A stretch of DNA of 64,000 bases, from NCBI GenBank assembly GCA_015039365.1, contig WION01000004.1, positions 496,001-560,000 of the forward strand, in the 5' to 3' direction. This DNA is from Amanita rubescens. Its lineage: Eukaryota; Basidiomycota; Agaricomycetes; Agaricales; Amanitaceae. This document shows positions 53,560 to 64,000 of the stretch, in pieces. Within the stretch, counting starts at the first letter, position 1. Each line of letters opens with the position of its first letter. Made by a program: the position numbers and the translations under genes. The notes beneath the pieces are model-generated. The model saw nothing but the letters and a program-made list of their open reading frames with translations. It was not told the DNA's origin and searched no databases.

Positions 53560-54284
53560 TCATAGTAATTTGAGAACCTGGCGAAGCGCTGCAAGGGCCA
53601 TATCTGAATGGCGTGTAAGGCATGCTAGGTTTGAAAAGGAAGCAAGACTTACCCTGTAAGCCTAACCTAGCCTGGACGAGAGATATAGGGACGGGGCCGT
53701 ATTCTCGAGAATCGCGCGAATAGGTAGAATTGTCGCCCATAATCCAAATATGGCCTTTAGGAACTATGACGTGCTCTGTGGGAGGCGCTAGTTGACCTGT
53801 TGGATCCACGCAGACAATATCGCCAGGAAGACCAAGGACGCGTTTGCATATGATTCTGCTGGGATCCAGAGGCGATTTGAGAGTAACGAGGTCTCCACGT
53901 TGGATAGGCCAGAACTTGTACGTGAGGCAATCCTCCACTACCACTTCTCCGGTCTCTGCTAAATTGGGTAGCATAGAAAGGCCATCCATCTTTGATAGAT
54001 GAGACAAGACCAAAAAAAAAATAGAGCGGTGATCGCATACCGTGGATATCCGACCAACATTTTGGTACATCAGGTGGAACAAGCACACATAGTTCACTAG
54101 CTTGTCGCCGGTCAGAAAGGAAGGATCAGTGCATTTCTGAGCGTACCTTGAGCGACCCTACGCCGTAATATTTGAACTTGTAGGACAAGGGAGTGGCCCA
54201 AAATGCTACGAAGCGTGCATGACGGGTGCGAACCGCTTCTTCAGTCTTCCTCCAGATGAACTCGAGCGGTCGGCGGATGACCAT
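53560..54284 (-). CDS. IMP1: Mitochondrial inner membrane protease subunit 1 (signal-peptidase family)
   Basis: An S26-family Ser/Lys protease that removes sorting signals in the intermembrane space. Starts MVIRRPLEFIWRKTEEAV at 54284, a basic amphipathic leader. The catalytic Ser lies in MDGLSMLPNLAETGEVVVED and the general-base Lys in PLDPSRIICKRVLGLPGD. Box E is HIWIMGDNSTYSRDSREYGP. Then VPISLVQARLGLQ, and a final small exon ending LRQVLKLL. Exon borders in the first 60 residues are tentative (YGVGSLK / VNYVCLFHLMYQN / MDGLSMLP). No clear break. Imp1 is preferred over Imp2 because of the SRDSREYGPVP form, from memory. Confidence 0.85.
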
Positions 54285-54356
54285 ATAAAACCATGCGTGA
54301 CATAGTCACATTCAGGTGCGCTTGTGACGGCTTTTAGCGATTAGATTAGTTGCTTT

Positions 54357-55609
54357 ATGTCGTCCTTCAAACGCAAAAGTTCCAATAAGTCAACGCAGAC
54401 GCATCCCGGCACACGTTCATCACCTGCATCGCCGTCCACGACGATAACTTCGGTGGGTATACCCTCACTGGACGACATACTTGGGGGAGGTCTACCTCTG
54501 TCGTGTTCTCTGCTAACTCTTGCCCCGGATCCGCATTCGTTATATGGAGAGCTCGTGCAAAAATACTTTGTGGCACAGGGCCTGGCCTCTGGTCAAAGCG
54601 TACTCATTGTCGACGATAAAGCGGAAGACTTTGTCCGGGATGTGATGTGGATACCGCAGTCCGGTGATGAAGAGGGCGAGGATGCGGAACTTGATCATAA
54701 TATTAAGATAGCATGGAGATATGCGAATATGAAGCAGTTTCAAACTACAGTTACGTATGTTCATTGTCTCCTGATGATGTATAATTGTACTAAGTGACGA
54801 AAGGCAAGGTGACGAGTTTTGTCAAACATTTGATCTAACCAGTCGCGTTCCACGGACTGTCATTGATCAGGCATTGGAGGCATGCCAACTCGTATTTATT
54901 CCGGTCAATGGTGGAGTTGACAGCGTGGTACACCGGATAAAAGATAGTCTGCAATCGCTGGGGAATCCTGTCCGTATTTGCGTTCGTTCACTGGGGTCTC
55001 CCGAATGGGGAGACCTTGAGAGTCAGGTTGGAAAGACTCTTGACATCAGGATGACGACTGACGCGGATTCAGGACGTTGTCCGGTTTTTGTATTCCCTTC
55101 GAGGAGTGCTTCGGGGTTATCCGAACGCGTGTGCATCGGTGAGTTTGCCTTGTCATTTGTGCACGGAGCAATGGGGAGGTCAAGGGTGGGTAGAAAAACT
55201 AGGGTGGCAAGCTGATGCGTGTGTGTCGCTCGTGGCGTTCTCAAGTAAGCTGCGGCTTCCCGAGCAGGCCGATTTACCGTAACGATCACGTATAGGTAAT
55301 CCATCACTGTCCGCAGCATTTCCATCGCATCACGGTATGGTTAAGATCCATCGCATGCCGGCGCCGCACACGGTAGCCTACCCGAGCGACCGATACTCGA
55401 CGCTGCGGGGACTGTCGGCATCAGCGGGGATGGCGGTGGGGAGCGGGGAAAACAACGTGGGATTTAGATGTACGCGGAAACGGCTGGTGGTAGAGACGAT
55501 GCATCTAGAGGCGGAGGGCGGGGTGACAGAGCGGCGGACGCACCGGCCGGCGGAGACGGAAGGAGGCGGACGAGGGTCAAAAAAAGTGGGATTTGAACAG
55601 GGATGGTAG
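54357..55609 (+). CDS. ELP4: Elongator complex subunit Elp4
   Basis: Elp4 with Elp5/Elp6 forms the RecA-like ring of Elongator, needed for wobble-uridine modification in tRNAs. Blocks: TTITSVGIPSLDDILGGGLP, LSCSLLTLAPDPHSLYGELV, KYFVAQGLASGQSVLIVDD, IKIAWRYANMKQFQ, DEFCQTFDLTSRVP, LVFIPVNGGVDSVVHRIKDS, RICVRSLGSPEWGDLESQ, RGYPNACASVSLPCHLC, HHGMVKIHRMPAPHTVAYPS and the end VGFRCTRKRLVVETMHLEAE. Three introns (after 54752, about 55031-55070 and 55240-55294) fit in phase. The last 40 residues are low complexity. No break. Confidence 0.93.
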
Positions 55610-55734
55610 CAACGGTTGTCTAGTACTGATATACGATGCCAGGTAGTGGACCACACCTGAAGCTAGAGGTTGTTGGCTCACGATGGGGAGGGCTACCTTG
55701 CTCACCGTCATCTGCGTCGTCGTCACTGTCGAGC

Positions 55735-58700
55735 ATGTCTCCTGGAGTTTACTATCGACGTCCACGTGCACCGAGCCCATCTTCCGACCCTTCTTCCTTC
55801 GTTCTTCCCAGCCTTTGCCCCGCCGTTTCTCCTCAAGACTACTACTACTCTCCCGATATGCACATTCCCGACACCGACTTTCGTCCTCCTCTTCCATCCA
55901 TCGACTTCCGCCCTCCTCTCCCACCTTCCCTCTCATCTGCCGGTTCCTCTTCCGCTCGTTCCTCTACATGCACTTCCTCCGCAAGTGCCCTCCCTTCCAC
56001 CGACTACAACCACGTGCACGTCGCAGGTCGCGATGACCTCCCTCCCTCCCCAGACGCCCTCCTTCGCTTCCTCGCAAACGATCCGTCAAAGTCTTCTCCG
56101 GATCATTCCCTCTCGTCTTCTATTGGTAACCCCATTTCTCACGAACACCCTCGTCTGCAAGAAAAGCCTAGTTATGACATGAGTTGGCAACTCCTCGATG
56201 AGCGTGATGAGGTTCCCGTAACCGACGACGAGACAGACGACGATGCCGCCCTATTGGATCACGATCCAGTCCACGACCTCGGCGCCGATGAGAGAACCTC
56301 TGCGGCCGTGATCGCAGACGAAGGTCGAGGCCTTATCGTGCAAGCTGGATCCATTCCTTTGATCGCTCTCCAAAATCAGGTCCCGTCTGGTACGCGTCAT
56401 ATTCTCTATTCTTGAGTTATTGTTTCTCACTCGATCATGCAGGAACTACCCACTTGCTTCTCAGCACATCTACCACTCCAAATGCGATGCCCGCGTTTCT
56501 GACTTCCGTTTTACCCCAGATATCTCGCTCTCTGCTCGCCCTTGATATCTCTGCCAACTTTCTCAATGCTTTACCTCCAGTGCTGGCCATTTGCGAATTT
56601 CTCGAGGAACTTAATGTCGCTTCTAATCCCCTCCGCGTGCTTCCCGTGTTTCTAGCTCATTTGACCAATTTACGCGTCCTCATCGCCGATTCGACTGGTA
56701 TTGCCACTCTCCCGGATGCCTTAGTTGATTTAGATCGTTTGCATACCATCAGCATTCGTCGAAACAAACTTCATGCATTACCAAGCTGGCTCTGTCTCCT
56801 TCCCGCTCTTCAGACCTTGTGCATAGACGGAAATCCTTTCCAAGGCCCTTGGAAGGCTCTGGTTGAACCTCTTTTGGCCAAGGTTCCCATGACTCCGTCA
56901 TATCCTCCTTCTACACCTGTATATCCTGCCAGTCAAGCAGGTGACACAGAGACTGACGCAAGTGACGTAGAAGATCTATCTGACAATGAGATTACTCATG
57001 CCTTGGCCAACGCGTCTCCGCGATCACCGGACGAGGAGGACAATACCATTACTCCAGAACGCGCTCCTTTTCTAGGTCGAGTGCCACGGCAAGCTCCGCC
57101 GTCACCGCAAGCAGCGGCCCGCCCTTTGGCTCGAACACGAACGACGCCAAACCGCTCCTACTTTGACCAGACCCGGGCTAAACCTGGCGGTACAAGCGAT
57201 CAACACGATTCACGTGCTCCAAATGTGAGATCACAAGAAGACTCGGGTTACCTGGGGGATCATGAATTGCGTAAGATGAAAAGCGCGGGTGATCTTCGTC
57301 GCACAAAGATATCCTCTCAAGAACCCGGAGATGTCGACATACCATTCGTCAGACCGTCATTATCGCAATACTCAGCATCTCATTCTTACTCGAACCTCTT
57401 GAGTATGAATGTTCCCTCTGATTTTCAACCTCCAGCAAAGCCCTTCACCGGTCTAGGACCCTCATCACATCTACGCAGTCCCCCCCGCCCTGCCACCGCA
57501 GCTTCTCGACCATCCATCGCCAAATCTATCTGGGACAATATTTCAGAGAATGAAGAGGAGTCCTTGACCTTGCCCAAGTCCACCAGGGTTTCCATGGCTC
57601 AGGATTCCGCAGTCTCGCCACCAAAACTGCTATCACTCGACTCGAAAGATGGCAAATTAGCCCAAAGAGAAGGCAAAGAGAAAGGTAGTCGCTGGGGCTT
57701 CCTCAAAAAGATGTCAATGGGAAAGATGAAATCAGAATCGCCCACTCAATCACCTATTCTCCCTAGTCGTCAAGTCCCAATGCCTAGACCCCCTGTTGCC
57801 GACCCCTATGGTCATGTCAGGCCTCCAGAGTTTGCCTCCGACCGCAGCACCAAGTTACCACAAATAGACATGAGATTCTCAACGTTAGGTTCCCTAGATG
57901 CTTTTTCGACACTTATTACTCCGGGCTCCCCGCAATTTTCTGAGAAAGGACTGTCCCGTGACGCATCACAGACGTCATTAGCAGTACCTCCGCTTCCCCT
58001 AAAGATCGCTGGGCCGGCAGCGACTCTTCTCGCTCCCTCCACGGCAAGGTCGTCAAAACGACGAAGTTTCCTACCAGTAGATGCTCCAGACGCTATAAAC
58101 TTCAGCATCGCCGACGCGCCAGCGTCCTCGGATGGACTTGAAACTGCCCCGCAAGATGAAACCAGGAGATCAATGCCAAATGAATATACGGAGCAGGATC
58201 AATTAATACGGCAAGAGGAAGAGCGGGCCCGTGAAGCCTATATGCGCGCTCTTCGCTCAGTAATGGCATACCTGCGGGATATGAACGACCTGGGCGTGTC
58301 GCAGCAAAACAACGCCACGAGCATGTTTAACGGTTCCGAAGATGTCGCCACTGCACGTCCAAGAAGAGCAACCATTGTTGATCGCGATGTGTCTCTAGCG
58401 CTAAGCGGGACCACGGTCGTCGCTTCTTTGGAATCTGCTTCGCATCTACGGTCCTCTGACTCGATCGGAAGAAAACGTAGCGGAACCACCAGCCGGACTG
58501 TGAGCGTCGCTACAACCGACAGTAGTAGCTCAGTCGAAGAGCGCAAATTCAAAGATGACAAGTGCAAGCGGGCAATGGTGATTCGCGAAATTGTCTTGTA
58601 CGTATTTAATATTTGGCCAGGCCTCCTTGTCATTCATGATCTACAGGACCGAACGAACCTACGTGCAAGGCCTTCAAGAACTCATCGATATTTATGTCAA

Positions 58701-60141
58701 GCCTGCTGCCATCCCCGTCAACATACTTAGCGGTGTCGGGACAGCCAAGGACTCTACGGTCCCCGCATCCGAAAGGAAAATTGTCTTTGGCGGTCTGGAT
58801 GCCCTCTTTTCGTTCCATAAGGATAGCTTCCTACCTGCGTTGGAATTTGCAGCAGCCCCCCTAATGAAATCATCAGCAGAGTTACAAGAGACTGATGCTG
58901 ACGGTCAATTGTCTATCAAAGTCGCCAAGGACGTGGGGAACATGTTTTTAAAGCATGCTGCTTTTATGAAGATGTATTCAACCTATATCAAGTTGGTCAT
59001 CTCATCCCGAAATGAACACGGAACTAACAAATTTTTGCAGCAACTTCGACAACTCTGTACAACGGATCAGATACTGGTCGTCTGATAGATCAGTGGCAAG
59101 TGGAGCTTCTTTATCGCCGAGTTCTAGCACCGCACAGCTCGCAAGTCTAGGCTTGAGCATGTCGGGGGCTTCCACACCCATACTGCCAGAATCAAAGCCA
59201 ACTACCGGAGCTCCGAATTTAACCGCTGGACAACGGAAACGAATAAAATCCTACCTTAAACGATGTCGCATCAATCCGAGGCATACACAGTTGAATTTGG
59301 AAGGTTATCTACTTCTCCCCGTTCAGAGGATTCCTCGATACCGGCTACTCGTGAGTGACCCACCTGTCTCAATGCAAGGATTGGACTCATCCTTTTTAGT
59401 TGGAAGAATTACTGAGAAGCACACCGCCATCTTATGACTTTGTGGAAGACTCGCTTGAGCGCGCATTGAGTGAAATATCATCACTAGCTAACAACATGAA
59501 CGAAGGGAAACGTGAATCTGAATCCCGGCGTAAGCTTGTCAGATGGCAAACCAGAATTAAAGGAAAATTTCCCAGTCCTTTGGTCCAACCTCATCGGTAT
59601 GTTTTGTCCTCCTGAGCGGAAGCGACGTGTCCTCACTTGCCCAAGTCGCCTTATTATGGACGGTCCTTTACTTCTCACGCGCGTGGTTCGTAAGGCTACA
59701 GTGTCATTCGAAGCCATAAACGCCCAAGGAGACCAATCAACGGTGCAAGTCGACTGCTTGGCACCCGAACTCACTCCACGGCCGCTCATAGGAATCCTGT
59801 GCAATGATTTATTAGTGCTTTGTCGTGATCCTTCAGATGGCAAGGATCCCAACTCGAGTGTTGATTTGTGGGCCGTTTTGAGGATGCAAACCCTGCCTCA
59901 ACCCGCCAGCATTGTCCATGGCAACGGTAAGTTCTGCATGCTCCCCTGTTGATTGTTGCTGATTTTGCCCCCTCAGTTCTTCGACTCGTTGATAACAAAG
60001 CTATCCTGTATTTTGATGCTCCTTCTCCATCTGATGCACTTAATTGGTATCGAGGTCAGTGTCGACGTTGAAAGCATTCGCCGTGGGATTGATCAACTAT
60101 TTTTAGCTATTAATTTGCACATACCAGCGTCAAAAGGCTAG
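55735..60141 (+). CDS. LRR-RhoGEF: leucine-rich repeats, DH and PH-like domains
   Basis: Exons 55735-56389, 56443-58597, 58647-59033 and several more; about 1350 residues. A disordered, acidic N-terminus is followed by leucine-rich repeats (SRSLLALDISANFLNALPPV, FLEELNVASNPLRVLPVF, LTNLRVLIADSTGIATLPDA, LHTISIRRNKLHALPSWLC). After a 500-residue Ser/Pro linker comes the RhoGEF (DH) domain: REIVLTERTYVQGLQELIDI, GLDALFSFHKDSFLPALEFA, FMKMYSTYINNFDNSVQRI, and the DH helix NLEGYLLLPVQRIPRYRLLL. A PH-like segment, HRRLIMDGPLLLTRVVRK to LIGILCNDLLVLCRDPSDG, ends NWYRAINLHIPASKG. It probably activates Cdc42/Rho at hyphal tips or septa (inference). No break. Confidence 0.92.
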
Positions 60142-60441
60142 AATGTGCTTTGCGGGCCTTTTTTCCATTTATTCGCTATGATACCGATATCCTATGTTAC
60201 GATAGAATCATTTGCCTTTTTCCGTGCCCGGATTCGCCCACCGTGGCAAGTGTCCTCTCATTTTGGCATCTCTTACGTTTATATTATACCACCATTTCAA
60301 TCAATGCACTGTATTAAAATTGACAACTTAGAGTAACGTCTGGGGCTCGTATCGAGATTAAATTGCTGTACACGTCGGTAGCAACCTTTGAAAACTTTTT
60401 TCTGTCATTAAATATTTCGTCGTACACCTGGAGCGGTATTG
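60142..60441. other. Intergenic between convergent genes
   Basis: About 300 bp hold the 3' ends of the LRR-RhoGEF gene (plus) and the amino-acid permease (minus). AT-rich, no gene seen. The lower limit of the permease is uncertain by about 130 bp. Confidence 0.5.
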
Positions 60442-62938
60442 CTACAATGGTATAATTTCGTAATCAAAGATGGTAAAATTACTCCAAGCTACTACAGTTA
60501 CATCTGATAATTCGGTCAACAATTTTTCGAGTCGGATCTCGGGGAACATTCTTACCATCCACTGCCAGAATGCTTCAAGTGCGTTCCTTGGAGGAGGCTC
60601 GTCATATCTATGGCCGCTTGATCAGGTGTCATATAGATATAAGAAACATCAACTTACGTTTCTTGCTCTATTTCCTTTATGCCAGTTACGAAGTCAATCT
60701 CATCTGGAGGTATGGGACCTCGCCCATAAACGAGTCTGGACCCGAAGTACAGGATAGGGAATAACGCGAGAGGCAGGTAATTTGTCACGAAATTGGCTGT
60801 TACCCACTTCCCCTTCAGGAAGACGGTCCATCCGCTGAACTGTAAGAAACAAAACAGTCAATCCAGCACTGATAAGAGATGCCCAGTTCACTTACTAAGC
60901 ATACAAAGAAGGTCCAGAAAGCAGCAGTAATACGCAGCGTAAGGCTGGAAACGTGCGGTGTATGGTAGGCTCTTTCGATCATAGCCTTGTGCCTTGAGGC
61001 CATTATAGAATCGGATATAAGTGATACTTATACCGAACCAGGTCATCAAGCCAGCAACTGATGTCATATTCGCAAACCAGCCAAAGACTTTCCCCGAGCC
61101 GCTACCAGATGCCATGAAAGCTAGGAGCATGAACAGCGCGCAGAAACTGATTGAAACATAAGGCAATCCCCCTTTAGGTGGTCTTGAGGAATATTTTGGG
61201 AGCATTGCCTGCAGACGCCAATCCATCTAGAAAGATTTAATTACACCGTGAATAAAACGACGGCTAAGCCACAGGAAATGAAAACTCTTACATAGAGCAC
61301 GGGAACTCGTATAAAGGTCACTCGATGCTGCTGACCATGCAGAGGTAAGAAGACAGGCGTTGATGAGCTGAAAACAACGTTAGGACATAGATCAAAGCCC
61401 AACACTAAACTAAACTTACACTAGGAAGGACCTTGATTCCCGATGTTTTAATAGCAATCACGAAAGGAGATGAAGCTGCAGTCCCACTCGACAGGTTAAG
61501 GCCAGGAGAGTTGGAAGGAACAAGCAGTCCAATAACTGTAGTGCCTCCGATGTAGAAGAGAAGAATTCCTTAAAGAATGTGCGTATTACGACCAATGGCA
61601 CCGTTAACAGGAATATAAACTTACGGATGTATACCCGTTTGATCGCCCTGGGAAGATTACGTCTTGGATTCTTTGTTTCTCCCGCAGCAATCTGTAAATA
61701 TCAATTGAGTCACTTAGAAAGCTGACTGCGAAAGGTTGTTACATACAGCCACAATTTCAGTTCCGATAAAAGAGAAGGCGGCTTGGGACATAACCGCCCA
61801 AAAACCCAAGAATTGACCTGTGGTCCCACTGATGCCCTCGAATTGGACGAATGGCCCCGGGTTTTTCCAGTACCGGAAGCCAATTCGATCGTGATTTGGT
61901 CCACCTGACAAAAATTAGCGGGGCTATCGAGAAAAATGCACGCGCATCCGCACCTCCAAGATCAATTACAATGCCCAGAATAATGAGTCCGGTGATTGTT
62001 AAGACCTTTATGGAGCTAACGAAATGTTAGTGCATATCGAACTTGACATACGTCACAACATACGCAAACCAAAACTCGGCTTCGCCATATGCGCCTTTAT
62101 AAAGCCTTAGAAAACAAGACCTGCTACCAAATATCAGTCGACTCACCTGCGCCTAACATGTTTATTACGAAAACGACGACCATACATATCGTGATCCACG
62201 CCGCGGCATTGATCGCTTTATTCCAATAGCCAATGAGGATGGCTGCTGCGCTCAACTCCGCTGGCATGATAATAACCCAGTTGTACCTAATAGAAAGTTC
62301 AGTTAATGGAGTGTCCAAGAAAAGCAGCTCCAAGGAACAAACCAATAGTTCCATCCCATTGTAAGTGACAAAGCAGGGTCCACGAAACGCTCAGCCAGCT
62401 TGATGTGGCCACCTGGGATTGGTAGGAAAGCTACCATCTCTCCGAGTGATATCTAGCAAGATATAGGACATAGTAAACGATAACAAAGCAGTCGGCATAC
62501 CATTACGCTGTAGCAAATGGACCCCATAAATGTGTATCCAATCAGCATGCCTAGGTGGATGGTTCGCTCATGAAATTCAATAAGAGCCAAGACGTTTGCA
62601 CATACCTACAGGGCCCCCATTCATCAATGCTGTTGCTGTTCCAAGGAACAATCCTATGTAGATATAACGTCGGCAAAGCACATAAGCCAAGAATGAGGTA
62701 TATACCAGTGCCAATAACACCACCAATACTGTGTTAAACGATATGGTCAACATTGACTCGGAGACGACCGGGTTAATTAATACCTGATCATGGCTATATG
62801 CCGGTTTTTTAGTTGTCGTGTGAGTCCATGCTCGCCATTAGGGGACGATTGTAGTGATTCTGCGTCCTGCGAAGAAGAAACAAACCCTTCTTCGCGAACT
62901 TCTTTCTCGTCAATTTCTTTCATTACTTTGTGGCTCAT
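60442..62938 (-). CDS. Amino-acid permease (APC/YAT family)
   Basis: A plasma-membrane proton symporter of about 12 spans. Starts MSHKVMKEIDEKEVREEG at 62938, a charged cytosolic tail, then LTRQLKNRHIAMI and span 1 IGGVIGTGIFLGTATALMNG with the unwound GxxGTG substrate motif. Further: YSVMISLGEMVAFLPIPGGH, NYWYNWVIIMPAELSAAAIL, WITICMVVVFVINMLGAGAY, FWAVMSQAAFSFIGTEIVAI, AAGETKNPRRNLPRAIKRVY, GLPYVSISFCALFMLLAF, SVAGLMTWFGISITYIRFYN, YDRKSLPYTARFQPYAAYYC. It has ten or more introns. The C-terminus reads YDEPPPRNALEAFWQWM; homologues end about there, whereas the frame stays open to a stop at 60444-60442, so the end is uncertain. Substrate range cannot be told. Confidence 0.9.
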
Positions 62939-63744
62939 GAGGGTGGAGGGTGGGCGGTCCGGGTGACGCTCAGGCTTTTATAGCACAACCGTATAAATAA
63001 GGCACAAATTGAAATAGATCATTAATGATGGGAGTTTCAATGTCAGGAGCAACTGGAGTTACCTGAGGGTGTGTCGGACGTCTTACTAAGCCCATTCGGT
63101 TAGCATTCCATCTCAAACCATATGCACAACACAGATATGGCTGTCAAGGTGGGCAGGATGCCATTGCCTGTCAGAGCTCCTCTGATGCGTATGCTAGCTC
63201 CCGGACAGGGGTTCCACCGGGGAAGTAGGGCAACAGTTATCAGCACGTTATCAGACGTTATCCTAAAACGTTTGTTTGTCGATGGATGATTCGTTAAACC
63301 GTCATCACTTGGGGAGGTCGCATCGTCGCATATCTTACCATCGCTTGCGACAATCACGCGTCCGCGCCTCCACATGGCGACCATGATAAGGAGTAATATC
63401 AAACCGACTTATTCCATCGAGTCCTCTTACTTTGACAAAGGTCATCAGGCACCATAAAATCGTACACATGTTACAGCAATTGATGACTGTTCTCTGTTGC
63501 CTTGGCATATATAGATAACATGACCAACATGCTAACGTATGCTAACACGCGAAGCTGTGGAGTTGTAGTGCCGGTTCCGTACAATGTGCGTCAGTCTTTC
63601 AAGTGCCTGACAATCAGCGGCTGTCTTTCAGGAAGACGTGTGTTACAGGCACCACCGATGACTGCTTCCGTTATGCTCGTAACAATCAGCGACGAAGCTC
63701 GGTCGAGATGAGGCATGACAACCATGCATGATTAGTTGAGGTGT
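62939..63744. other. Intergenic region, upstream of the permease
   Basis: This 806-bp stretch lies between the permease start and the 3' end of the Rad7-like gene, both on the minus strand. It must contain the permease promoter. A catatatagat TATA-like stretch lies near 63509. Short open frames (for example 63100-63402 minus) have no coding character I can recognise. No tRNA or repeat found. Confidence 0.5.
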
Positions 63745-64000
63745 TTACTCGACTGGTTGCGGCAGGCGCTCCTCTTCCCAGATCTGTGAGTGCATAACTG
63801 TAAGAGAGTTCATCAGGATTTAGTCGTCACGAACCTGAAAAAATCGCCGGCGCTCTACAACGTTGATACCCCGACAACTGGTCAGATCCAAACTTTCTAG
63901 CTCTGAGCAAGCGTCTAGTACTGGGGAAAAGACCGTTTCCTCAATTAACTAAGCTTTAGCCGTAGAGAGATTGCGAAGAAACCGGACATACTCGTGAATC
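63745..64000 (-). CDS. RAD7: DNA repair protein Rad7-like, C-terminal end only
   Basis: The 3' part of a gene that continues past the right edge. Exons seen: 64000-63992, 63948-63835 and 63783-63745, joined by introns GTATGT...TTAG (43 nt) and GTTCGT...CACAG. They read VFSPVLDACSELESLDLTSC, RGINVVERRRFFQ, IWEEERLPQPVE, then stop. The SLDLTSCRGINV segment is a leucine-rich repeat, and the VVERRRFF-WEEE ending matches my memory of the Rad7 family, which works in global genome nucleotide excision repair with Rad16. Only 54 residues are visible, so the call is provisional. Confidence 0.6.

Noticed and set aside
55088..55282. Short plus frame starting MYSLRGVLRGYPNAC
   Set aside because: It is part of ELP4 in the proper frame after splicing, not a separate gene.

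Overview
The window is nuclear DNA of a filamentous basidiomycete, most likely an Agaricomycete. Nearly every gene is broken by several short introns (mostly 45-66 nt, GT...AG). Genes are packed on both strands with 50-400 bp between them. Several proteins belong to basidiomycete-type families, such as the repeat-bearing secreted protein, the PXA-domain protein, the chromodomain protein with a long conserved tail and the LRR-RhoGEF. I see no prophage, transposon, CRISPR array, rRNA or tRNA. Gene models below were built by hand: conserved protein segments were joined across GT-AG (twice GC-AG) introns and the reading phase was checked at each junction where exons are listed.

Layout. 0-9 kb: a secreted repeat protein (cut by the left edge), a SAP30-like Sin3-binding protein, chorismate synthase, an unknown Ser/Arg-rich protein, a CofD/YvcK-like protein, a small multi-span membrane protein and a PXA-domain protein. 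9-24.4 kb: a single-pass membrane protein, a large chromodomain protein, 6-phosphogluconolactonase, Ypt7/Rab7, Atg16, a Pub1/TIA-1-type RNA-binding protein, prohibitin 1, an asparagine-synthetase-domain protein (ASNSD1 type) and 6-phosphogluconate dehydrogenase. 24.7-39 kb: an Osh3-type oxysterol-binding protein, a mitochondrial aconitase-family enzyme, mitochondrial MutS homologue Msh1, septin Cdc11 and a MIT-domain protein. 39-50 kb: two inverted INO80 subunit Ies1 homologues that flank an alpha/beta-hydrolase, an F-box-like protein, an acylglycerol-phosphate acyltransferase, Tim8 and a tiny unknown gene. 50-64 kb: an unknown Pro/Ser-rich protein, saccharopine dehydrogenase Lys1, a TTC1-like TPR protein, mitochondrial inner membrane protease subunit 1, Elongator subunit Elp4, an LRR-RhoGEF, an amino-acid permease and the 3' end of a Rad7-like gene.

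How the genes relate. Most are housekeeping genes without operon logic. Two enzymes of the oxidative pentose phosphate pathway (6PGL, 6PGDH) lie 8 kb apart on the same strand. Several products act in mitochondria (Phb1, aconitase, Msh1, Tim8, Imp1). Amino-acid metabolism is represented by Aro2, Lys1 and the permease. Many neighbours are head to head with 90-180 bp between start codons.

Most striking signals. (1) About nineteen single-base frame breaks in otherwise intact, conserved genes. Every one is cured by removing one base and none needs a base added, which looks like an insertion-biased sequencing error profile unless DNA resequencing confirms them. (2) Micro-exons of 8, 9 and 11 nt in one aconitase gene, and others of 8, 15 and 18 nt elsewhere. 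(3) Two clear GC-AG introns. (4) A pair of divergent Ies1 paralogues within 8.5 kb. (5) A 21-bp tandem repeat that encodes the variable N-terminal region of a secreted protein.
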